A stretch of 11,163 bases of DNA from Zygnema cylindricum. Its lineage: Eukaryota > Streptophyta > Zygnematophyceae > Zygnematales > Zygnemataceae. Below, piece after piece: positions 1 through 7,839 of this stretch. Below the pieces are notes generated by a model. It saw only the letters and a program-made list of their open reading frames with translations, made no database searches and was not told where the DNA came from. The stretch covers positions 1 through 11,163 of the forward strand of contig JBBHKE010002579.1 in assembly GCA_037447655.1 (NCBI GenBank), given 5' to 3'. The stretch's first letter is position 1, and each line of letters begins with the position of its first letter. Position numbers and translations under genes: made by a program.

Positions 1-823
1 GCGAAAGAGAAATAACAACTGAAAATGACAATATGCGCGACACTTATGAGGTTTGAGATAGCCAAATTCAAAAGATGCGCATAAGCCAACTATAAATAAA
101 TACACAATTACAAGAAATAAAAACAACAAATCAATAATTCCAACATCAACTTCCACACTAATTAAAGCTCAACCACAACCGGGAAAATAAGTTTGTGTCG
201 TAAGAATGCGGTCGAAATCCACTCAAACGGATGAAAGAAGTGAAGGGAAACCGTGTAGGTCATGGCCGAAGCCGTATAGATTAATGTGTAAGGATTTACA
301 AGATATTGATAATGTAATAGAAAAGTAGACGCTTCACGCAAAGGTAGAAAATCCCCTCTTAGCTGTCCGGGCATTTTTACAAATAAAAAGATGTTTGCAG
401 AAAATCCTCAATATTGAAAATAAATCAATAAATAAATAATTCTTACACTTGGAAATTGTGACCAGGAAATAATCTTAAATGAACTAAGTAACAAAAACTA
501 CGCCTAGCTAAAACCATCCTATAATAGTACAGCGTGCTATGTAAGTATTGCGTCCAGTTTTGGATTCTGCCAATGGGAGGCCGGAATCGAATGCCCTACG
601 TTACAAAATTTATAATTTATGGATTAAAAACCTTCCTATCTACGTGTGAACGCATGAACCTCCAAATGGTTCACGACTTAAAATGGTCCAATCATGTCGC
701 TTCGTCAAAATTGATAGCCGATTTGTATGTCACTCGCGTAAACTGTCTAGTTGTTGTAATTCAAAAGTTTTATATCTTACGTCGACGGTCGAGATGCTCC
801 TTCAAGCGAAATGATTAAAATTT
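1..823. other. Unassigned AT-rich flank, no gene recognised
   Basis: I see no recognisable protein motif, RNA gene or repeat family here. Short open frames on both strands, such as minus 162-374 and plus 534-818, have no motif and their composition is that of AT-rich non-coding DNA. An imperfect hairpin at 653-675 (CATGAACC, 7-base loop, GGTTCACG) resembles one at 10670-10691. The far end may be host DNA beyond the gypsy element or decayed LTR. Confidence 0.5.
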
Positions 824-1085
824 GTCGTCGGCCTGAATTACGGGAAACGGAAGTATGTACGGTAAGACCGCAGGTACGGTCCGTTTTGTCGTAGTGGGAA
901 TTTCGGAAAATGTAAGCCGTACGGTCGATGTGAAATATCAAATTCACCGTCGACAGAAATCGTGCAAAATATATATGGTACGGATGACGAAATGAATAAA
1001 TCCACCGTCGACGAAAATCACGGGAGAGTGTATGTCGTACGGTCGAAGTCGCCGTCGCCGGAAATTACGACCAACGTAAGTATAT
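824..1085. repeat. Degenerate tandem array, period about 59-62 bp
   Basis: At least four diverged units carry the same ordered motifs: a GTCGTCG/CCGTCGAC box, an ATTACGG/ATCACGG-like box, GTACGG and then GTCGAxGTGAAAT. GTACGG occurs at 857, 919, 978 and 1037 (spacing 62, 59 and 59 bp), with an extra copy at 874. CACCGTCGAC occurs at 945 and 1003, and a CGCCGTCGCC variant at 1050. The last spacing is shorter (about 47 bp). It lies 300-560 bp beyond the gypsy purine tract, so it may be a repeated enhancer-like part of the gypsy 3' LTR, but no LTR end was defined. Confidence 0.65.
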
Positions 1086-1385
1086 ACAGCCTTGTGAAAC
1101 CCCAAATACACCCGAAAGCAAATTAGTGTAGCGGTTGCCCATCCTAAAACCTAAATATAAACAATTAAAATGGCCCACGAGATGCGGCATGACAGTTGTC
1201 GTGCATGTGAATGATAATGTGAAGATGCATGCTATATCACCAGCTGTGCTCCACTTTAACCCAAATGATGAAAAGATATTGTAAATGAAATAAAACATAA
1301 AAGTAAAAAATGATAAATACAACAACAAACAAGGTGGAAGAAAAAGAAAGGTCAATGATTAGCTGGTTATAGTTAGGTCGGTTTA
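1086..1385 (-). repeat. Possible start of the gypsy 3' LTR (U3), boundary unresolved
   Basis: This stretch follows the candidate polypurine tract on the minus strand, where U3 of the 3' LTR should lie. It has no supported gene. The 12-mer AATTAGTGTAGC at 1121-1132 recurs on the same strand at 10830-10841. The segment next to the tract, TAGCTGGTTATAGTTAGG (about 1360-1377), resembles the 11010-11026 region loosely. Both would fit a diverged LTR pair, but the similarity is too short to define one by eye. Confidence 0.3.
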
Positions 1386-1401
1386 TTCCCCCCCTAGCTC
1401 T
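1386..1401 (-). promoter_or_regulatory. Candidate gypsy polypurine tract
   Basis: Immediately after the PHD reading frame stop (TAA, 1402-1404) the minus strand reads AGAGCTAGGGGGGGAA, with seven consecutive G. A purine run just before the 3' LTR primes plus-strand DNA synthesis in LTR retrotransposons, and this is the expected place. The LTR should start next, but the following bases (TAAACCGACC) do not begin with the usual TG, so the exact boundary is open. Confidence 0.45.
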
Positions 1402-2525
1402 TTAGCAGGTAGAGTAGTTGGCCATCACGACGGGAAGCTCGCGACATCCGTGGCAAAACCAGCGACCATCTGGAACCGCCATTAATGGTGGCACCAAACA
1501 CTCTATGTGAAACCCTTGATTGTAGTGATCACAAAGTAAAATGGTAGTTTCCCCGTCCGATTGATGACAAAAGGTACATGTTGTCGCCTTCGTAATCGGC
1601 ATCCGCATAGGATGCATATCATACGACAAATTTGGTAAATAACATGGAGCACAATTCTTGGAGTGCTCTCGAAAAGTCTGCGTGTCCGCTCCTTGTAATC
1701 CCAGCATTCCGTTTGGATTCACCTTGATAATCTGTAGGATGTGTGTAGAAACATCCGTGTCCAAAGTGTCAAAAGATTGCCTACGAAGATAAACATAGTC
1801 TCCCACCCGATAAGGCTTCTGTGGCGGCCTGTATCTACCGCTACGAGTGGTGGCAAACCGAAGTGTGTCCCGATGCAAGACAATCTACAGGTTATCAAAA
1901 GCCATGGGTATTTCATGGGCAAAAAACAAAGCACGACGAGTAAGTCTTCCAAAAAAATGGCGTCAGACATCAGCGGAAGTGGGAAGCTTGCAGCTTTCTG
2001 AATATTGCGACCGAGCAACGGTTGCCGCCCAAATAAAACATAATACGGGCTGAAATTAGGTAGAATTGCTTGAATTGACATGCGATATCGCATGGTAATG
2101 TAGCCAAGGTACTCGTCCCAAACCGAAATGTGTTTCTCTATGCAATGCTTACGCAAGGCACGCTTATATGTCTGGACTGCCCGTTCTGCCAGGCCATCCG
2201 CCTAACGCTGATCCCGACTAGTAAGAAGATAATCGATGAGAGCCTCATGAAACATCTCTTGAAATTCTCCCCGAAATACCATACCTTGATGCATAAGGAC
2301 CTCGGGTGGGGCGCCGTATCTCATTAGGACATATTTCTTAAAAGCGGCGATATTCTACTTTGTTATTATGTGAGGCAGAGCTACGACTTCCACCCACTTA
2401 CTGAAATTCTCGATCATAATCATGATGTATTCTTTTCTCCTATGTGAGATGGGAAAAGGTCTGGCAAGATTGACCGACCATCGATAGTATAAACCCCCAA
2501 TGGGTAGAGGTTGGTGAAACTCTGA
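1402..2525 (-). pseudogene. Ty3/gypsy integrase core, C-terminal region and PHD finger (broken)
   Basis: Integrase inserts the cDNA into the genome. From about 2525, HQPLPI, YYRWSVNLARPF, MIENFSKWVEVVALP, RYGAPPEVLMHQG, FRGEF and ADGLAERAVQTYKRAL form an rve integrase core. The first catalytic Asp (VDL in relatives) is Asn at 2469-2471, the second (TDQG) is His at 2289-2291, and the Glu of GLAER is kept at 2184-2186. In-frame TAG stops sit at 2355-2357 and 2202-2204. A frameshift occurs near an A/T homopolymer at about 1950, and another TAG lies at 1885-1887. The 1878-1402 frame carries YRVGDYVYLRRQ, LQIIKVNPNGMLGLQG and NCAPCYLPNL, a C-terminal domain of the retroelement type, then the PHD finger. 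The N-terminal zinc-binding region should lie in 2526-2741. Only a possible CLPGWQ (about 2640), perhaps a damaged CxxCQ, is visible there. Confidence 0.88.
1435..1587 (-). other. PHD zinc finger at the integrase C-terminus
   Basis: Within the 158-codon frame starting at 1878, residues 101-145 read CTFC, then LLCDHYNQGFHIECL, then RWFCHGC. Spacing and the Trp two residues before the last Cys pair match the Cys4-His-Cys3 PHD pattern: C101, C104, C116, [119], H124, C127, C142, C145. The fourth ligand, expected to be Cys at residue 119, is Tyr (TAC), so zinc binding at one site is probably lost in this copy. PHD fingers read histone H3 tails, unmodified or methylated at K4. At this place in a retroelement the likely role is steering integration to a chromatin state, as chromodomains do in chromoviruses; that role is inference. 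Confidence 0.85.
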
Positions 2526-2823
2526 GACCTCCATAAGTCCTCAGAGTGGACAGCTTCCAAGAAGCCTCTAGGATAATCCTGACCCCTTTGTGTTTCAGCA
2601 AAAATAACTGCCACCCTGGCAGACAAAAACCCTGACCACCTACACGCTTGTGAAGGCAAGACTCCCCTGAGTCGGTAGCAAAAAGAATCTCTGAATTTGC
2701 TCCCCTGAGCAGTAAGTTATGGAGGGTCAAAGTTGACCTTTTGTATAGAAGCTCTCTGGGAGAGGGGGTCCTATCTTCTAATTTTTTCTAAGTCCTATCT
2801 CTCTCACAGACTCTATCTACTGA

Positions 2824-2882
2824 TGTACGGAACCAATCAGAATAGAGTTCCGTACATAAAAGTACATCTGCCAGTGTACTTT
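2824..2882. repeat. Paired inverted repeats in the copia LTR
   Basis: TGTACGGAAC at 2824-2833 is a perfect inverted copy of GTTCCGTACA at 2847-2856 (13-base loop containing CCAAT on the plus strand). It is followed by AAAGTACA at 2859-2866 and its inverse TGTACTTT at 2875-2882. These may be transcription factor sites in the LTR or hairpins in its RNA. Confidence 0.6.
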
Positions 2883-3060
2883 ACGTACGGACATTGTACG
2901 ACATGGCCTAAATGTCGACACATGTCATATCCGGATTCGGTGCCATAATCTCCGGAGATTCCACGATCCAACGTAATTTCGCCACGCGTCATCCGATGTG
3001 GCGATGGCCACAAACCGCCAAAATCTTCCTCCGCGATCTCGGCGCTAATCCCGGCCGTCC

Positions 3061-3140
3061 GATTAAATTCGGATTTAATCGTAGCCGTAATAAATACATG
3101 CGCGGTATTTGTTTCAATTACGAAACAAATGCGCGGTATT
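3061..3140. repeat. Palindrome and direct-repeat cluster in the copia LTR
   Basis: GATTAAAT at 3061-3068 and ATTTAATC at 3073-3080 form a perfect 8-bp inverted repeat with a four-base centre. ATGCGCGGTATT occurs twice in direct orientation, at 3098-3109 and 3129-3140. Between them TTTGTTTC (3108-3115) and GAAACAAA (3122-3129) form another inverted repeat. Repeated promoter elements in LTR U3 are a likely explanation. Confidence 0.6.
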
Positions 3141-3563
3141 GATTTTTGTCCGTACCGTAATTCGTACATTATATATTACTGGATCTATGTATCCCGTAAT
3201 CCATTTCAGTTAAATGATTTATCGCACGTATAATCATTTAAATAAATATCAAACTATATGCTACGTAATACTACGGCTAGACTTAACGGCTAAGGCTACC
3301 GGCTCTTTCCTGTCTGCCGGCCGGTAGGTGCAAGGTTCATTTCCTGACGCCGGCACATACCTTTTAAATAAATAAACCCTAACTAATATAAATTTCCCGT
3401 AAACCTCAGGATAGCCTAGGTAGCCATGGCTCTAGCATCCTCTCCAATTTCTCAGTGATTGCGACAAGTTTGAGAGTTGGAGAGAGAAGTTAGAGGTAGA
3501 TTGCCTCGGCTTCTTTATTTCTATTCAGACCTAGAAAATACTTTAAAACCATTAGTTTCTACA

Positions 3564-3576
3564 CTCCCCTTATTTT
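3564..3576 (-). promoter_or_regulatory. Copia polypurine tract
   Basis: The minus strand reads AAAATAAGGGGAG directly after the pol stop codon (TAG, 3577-3579) and directly before TGTAGAAAC. A purine tract touching the TG of the 3' LTR is the standard plus-strand primer arrangement, and it fixes the LTR start at 3563. Confidence 0.85.
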
Positions 3577-6500
3577 CTAGTCAATCTTTAATTTCAGACC
3601 ACACTTCTCCCTATAGAAAATTAGCTTAGGGGAAGGCACAGGTTTGGTCATCATATCTGCTACCATCTCACTATCTGGTCTGTACACTAAACTGATTATT
3701 TTGTTGTCTACTTTCTCTCTAACAAAGCTGAGTCTGATGTCCATGTGTTTGGCTTTAAAATGATGTTTAGGATTGGCAGAAATAGCGATTGCTGCCTGAT
3801 TATCACAAAATATTTTCTGCACACCACTCTTAAGGTGACCAAGCTCACCAAGCAAAGACTTGACCCACATCAATTCTTTTACAGCAGAGCAAGAGGCCAT
3901 ATACTCAGCCTCCATGGTGGACTGAGCAATAAACTTTTGCTGTTTGCTACTCCAACAACAAGCCCCATCACCCACATATAATACATATCCAGAAGTGCAT
4001 CTCCTCATCGTAGCATCACCATAACTGGCATCACTCCAAGTAGTGATGTCAGTATTCTCCCCACCCAAATGCAACCATAGATCCCTAGTTCCTACCAAAT
4101 ATCTAAGGACTCTCTTAGCTGCCTCCCAATCCTTCTTAGTGGGAGCATTTAGACTTCTACTCAACACTCCTACAGCTGCAGCTAAATTCGGCTGGGTACA
4201 GTTCATAAAATAGATTAGACTTCCCACTACTTGCCTGTAAGGAATAGTTTGCATGAACTTCTGTTCATCAGGAGATAATTCCTCATCTAAGACTATGACT
4301 CATTCTTCCTCACTCCCCTCACTTCCCTTCTTCAACTCCATTGGAGTTGTACAACTATTAGCTTTATCCATTTGAAATTTTTCAAGCATGTTCCCTATTG
4401 CTTCCTTTTGAGTCAATCTTATAATTTTCCTTTTTCGGTCTCTCTCTACTTGAATTCCCAAAATATATCTTGCTTCTCCCATATCCTTCATTTCAAATCT
4501 CCCCTTAAGATCGGTTTTCAGTTTGTTAATTTTTTCCATTGATTTACTTAATACAAGCAAATCATCAACATAAATTGCAATAAATATCAAACCTTCTTCA
4601 TCTTCAAAAACATAGATTGAGTGATCTGAGCTGATCCGAATATATCCCAGACCGGTAAGAAACTCATCAAGCTTCTTATTCCATTGTCGAGGTGCCTGTT
4701 TCAAACCATAAAGAGATTTAATCAGCCGGCATACCTTACTCTCCTCTCCTTCCTCCACAAAACCTTCGGGTTGTCGCATGAAGATCTCCTCTTCCAATTC
4801 TCCATGCAAAAAGGTTGTCTTGATGTCTATCTGATGCACTTCCATGTCTTTCGCCGCTGCTAACCTGAGAAGTATGCGGAAGGAGGGAAATCTGACCACT
4901 GGGGCAAAGGTTTCCTCGTAGTCAATTCCTTCCTTTTGTGTAAATCCCTTTGCCACTAATCTGGCCTTGTAGCGCTCGATTGTGTTATCTGGGTTCAGTT
5001 TTAATTTGAAAACCCACTTACAACCGATTGGTTTTCGGTTAGGTGGACAGTCCACCAGCTCCCAAGTATCGGCTGCCATGATTGAAGCCATCTCCTCATT
5101 GATGGCTGTCTTCCACCGGTTTCTTTCTGGACAAGTCATCGCCTCTCTATAAGATTGAGGTTCATCTTGATGAGATAGTTTAGTTACCTTGTTATTAACC
5201 TGTTTTTCTTGCAGTCTTTTGCTACTTCTCCTCCTCCCTTCAAAATCTGAGGCCGGAATAGATGGTTCTCGTGGATTCTTTCGAACAAACTCGACTTCTC
5301 CCCTATCCCTTGATTCCGAATCAATTTCCACCATGTCTTCCGCTTCGAGTAGAGTTGTCACTGGAGTTTCCACAGCCGAGTCCTTTTCGGTCTGATTTGT
5401 TCCTGCAAGAATGTCATCTTCTCTAAAACCTGGATAGTTAGGAAGCTCAAAGTCATCGGAATTTTCTGACTCAAATCTGATTTTTATTGACTTCGTATAT
5501 TTTAAGGGATCCACAGACTTTCCTTCATCCATAACTACTAGATGCTTTACTAAGATTATATCTTCCCTTTTTAGATCATAAACTCTATATCCTTTAACAT
5601 CTTCATCATATCCTAATAAGTATCCCGGTTTTCCTTTAGGATCTAGCTTATAATTGGACCGATCAGTATCTAGACTGAACACTTGACTGCCGAAACCCTT
5701 TAAGTAAGATATGTCTGGTTTCCGGCCTGTCCATCTCTCATAAGGTGTTTGATCTTTTATAGCTGAAGTAAGAACTCAATTCTTGAGGTAATTAGCACAG
5801 TTCATTGCTTTTGCCCAAAACCTTTTTCCTATCTTTTTATCTGAAAACATACTTATAGCACTATCACTTAGTGTTCTATTTAACCTTTCAGCTACCCCAT
5901 TCTGTTCCCGATTTTCTGGAACTGTTTTTTGGTGTTGAACCCCATCTTCCCTCAGAAAATCCTAAAACTGGTTAGTAGTATACTCTCCACCATTGTCACT
6001 CCTTACTCTCTTGATTGGAGTTTCATGGAGTGTTTTGCTCCATGCTTTATATTGTCTAAAACAATCCTCAGCTTCGGACTTGTTTTTCAAAAAATATACC
6101 CGGGAATACCGAGACCAATCATCAGTTATAGTCATCATAAATCTCTTCCCCCCTGGTGAGGGCACTCTAGCCGGTCCCCAAATATCTGTGTGTACTAGAT
6201 CTAGAATTTTTTCTCCCTTATAGGTGGCTGACTTAGGAAAGGGTAATCTGTGTGCTTTACCTTGAGCACATCCACTACAATCACTTATATCATCACTCTC
6301 ACTAAACTGAATCCCTTCCACCACTCCCATCTTTTTCATCTCTCTTACCTTATCTAGATTCACATGCCCAAGCCTCTTATGCCACATCATAATATCATGA
6401 ACACCAGCATAATAAAGTTTCTTCTTTTCATTACTTAAGATCAGCCTAAACATCCCATGGCTACCTTTCTCAGCAATGAAATAGACATCATCCTCATAAC

Positions 6501-6804
6501 TAGCAGTAAAGACTCCTTCCCTAGTGCTAGTAAAAAAACCCTTATCATCTAATACTGATGTAGAGATAAGATTTTTGTTCAGCTCCGGAATAAACAATAC
6601 ATCGGAGAATGTTAATATGGATGTCTTTCCTTCTACTAACACTTTAAGATCTACCGATCCTACAAGAGTAGTGGTGACTATCCTCCCATCCCTGTACTCT
6701 ATCTCTACGGTGGGAATCTTTCTTATCTTAGTGAACATGTGTCTATCCTTACATATGTGCATGGAGGCACCTGAATCTACAATCCAGCCTGCTTCACCTT
6801 TCAA
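3577..6804 (-). pseudogene. Copia pol: protease, integrase, reverse transcriptase, RNase H, with three in-frame stops
   Basis: One continuous frame of about 1075 codons encodes the polyprotein. The protease has WIVDSGAS (Asp at 6775-6777). The integrase has the zinc ligands H142, H147, C176 and C179 counted from 6804, then HTDIWGP, RSDNGGEY and QNGVAERLNR, so the D,D35E triad is present. The RT has RYKARLVAKGFTQ, HQIDIKTTFLHGEL, SLYGLKQAPRQW and YVDDLLVLSK (YVDD at 4572-4561). RNase H has TWSDASYGD, STMEAEYMA and IFCDNQAA. Catalytic residues look intact. Breaks are TAG at 5962-5964 (just after the GGEY motif), TGA at 5776-5778 (within LKN-VLTSAIKDQTPYE) and TGA at 4300-4302 (between RT and RNase H). 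No frameshift was seen after the protease, so this copy looks younger than its gypsy host. Confidence 0.95.
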
Positions 6805-7592
6805 TCCACCGTAAGCACATTTCTGCCTTCGTGGAATTTCGACCTCATTTTCGCCTCCAACTCCTCATCCAAAAGGAGCTCATCGTCCTCGTCCTCGGAT
6901 TCAGCCTCAAGTACCTCTGTGACAAAGGCCTTTTTCTTTCCTCGCGGGGTACCACCAGTCTGCCCCTCCTTTAACCGAAGCTCGGTTAGCTTAGTGCACT
7001 CTGCCATATAGTGCCCCGGTTTCTTACAAAAATGACATAGACCTTTGGGAGCCCTTGGTTGGAACTCATCGGCCTGTTTTTTCTGCTCCCTATCCCCATA
7101 GTTTCCGACCGGTTTTCGGGAATCCATGTTCCTCCAATCAGTCGCTGTTGCCAAGGCTTGGCCACTCTTTCCTCCCCTTCGGATCTCAATTGTATTCTCT
7201 TGAACGAGAATCATTCCTACCACTGAGTTCCATATCCACCTTGAGTCAGGCAAGTCCTACACACGGTAAACTATGTTCACGAACTCATCAGGTAACTTCA
7301 TCAGTAAACAGTTAACCTTTTCTTTTTCACTGAAATCTTTTCCCGCACTCTCTAGCTCCATGAAGAGTGTATCAAGCTCATTGCAAAAATCCAACATATT
7401 TCCCCCTTTGTATACATACTCCTTAACTTTCTGATCAGCCAACTGTTGTTGCTGAATCGTACCGCTTCGGTACATCTCTATGAGAGCCATCCAAAGATCG
7501 GATGCCCTTTCTACCTGCAAATGAGGACATGCAAGTCCTTGAGTGAGATGGCGTAGGATGAAGTGCTTTGCCGCCATGTTGTTGAAGTTCAT
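6801..7592 (-). pseudogene. Copia gag (nucleocapsid), N-terminally truncated, with one internal stop
   Basis: Gag forms the particle and binds element RNA. The frame shows copia capsid-like text: NNMAAKHFILRHL, ERASDLWMALIEMY, LPDEFVNIV. It then has a TAG stop at 7257-7259, and continues in the same frame through DSRWIWNSVVGMIL to a CCHC zinc knuckle, CHFCKKPGHYMAEC, at about 7037-6996. An acidic tail (SEDEDDELLLDEELEAK) follows. The usual first 60-80 residues, with the KLNGxNYxxW motif, are missing. The frame ends at 6801 with LTVD and then changes to the protease frame, where KCAYGGLKGEAGWIVDSGAS can be read across the overlap. A small indel or lost frameshift site there is likely. Confidence 0.85.
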
Positions 7593-7839
7593 GTTTCAGT
7601 ATCATTCTCCTCATTCCTCGGAATAGGTGACATGAATGTCGAACCAGTTGTTATTGGTGTGGTCGTCTCCTTCTCCTTTCCTTTGTCCACCACCTCTCCT
7701 TCTTTTGTTTACTCCGTTGAAGGTGGATCCTCTTTCCTGGTGAATTTGGTTCCTCCAAACCCTGGAGGAATTCCAAGACTTGATGGACGCCCCAACCGTC
7801 CACTCACTATCCCCCAAAACCTTTTTTCGCCTCTCTTTT
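7593..7839. other. Junction between truncated copia gag and gypsy pol
   Basis: This short stretch connects the two elements. On the minus strand a 68-codon frame (7817-7611) is in the same frame as copia gag but is separated from it by three stops (TGA, TGA, TGA). I do not recognise its product. A third frame contains PIPRNEEN near 7625, which faintly recalls the start of copia gag, but I cannot support it. No LTR, primer-binding site or target duplication is visible, so a deletion probably removed the copia 5' end here. Confidence 0.5.

Larger units (their letters stand above)
2742..3563 (-). repeat. Copia 3' LTR, about 822 bp
   Basis: It starts TGTAGAAAC after the polypurine tract and can end at 2742 with TTCTATACA, which gives TG...CA ends and a short imperfect terminal inverted repeat (TGTAGAA against TGTATAGAA). 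The next five minus-strand bases, AAAGG (2741-2737), would be the target-site copy, but the partner at the other end is lost. The LTR carries several palindromes and short direct repeats, listed separately. The start is firm; the end is my best choice, because gypsy integrase is only clear from 2525. Confidence 0.6.
2742..7592 (-). mobile_element. 5'-truncated Ty1/copia LTR retrotransposon inserted in the gypsy element
   Basis: On the minus strand the order is gag zinc knuckle, aspartic protease, integrase, RT, RNase H, polypurine tract and LTR. Integrase before RT is diagnostic of Ty1/copia. The 3' LTR (3563-2742) is present. Above 7592 I find no matching LTR copy and no primer-binding site complementary to initiator tRNA-Met, so the 5' LTR, leader and gag start are missing. 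The element separates gypsy RNase H from gypsy integrase on the same strand, so it inserted later. It is itself inactivated by stops and a frame change. Confidence 0.9.

Noticed and set aside
534-818. Plus-strand frame of 94 codons
   Set aside because: It has no recognisable motif, lies in an AT-rich flank and contains the hairpin.
1065-1355. Minus-strand frame rich in Phe and Leu, looking like a membrane protein
   Set aside because: It follows the gypsy purine tract in AT-rich DNA. The hydrophobicity comes from base composition, and there is no motif or supported start.
1402-1878. Chromodomain at the integrase C-terminus
   Set aside because: The Cys-His spacing is that of a PHD finger and the aromatic cage pattern of a chromodomain is absent.
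2837-3169. Open frame of 110 codons on the minus strand
   Set aside because: It lies wholly inside the copia LTR, overlaps its palindromes and has no known motif.
7820-7824. CCTTT (AAAGG on the minus strand) as the second target-site copy of the copia insertion
   Set aside because: A 5-base match is expected by chance in this interval and it is not followed by an LTR start.
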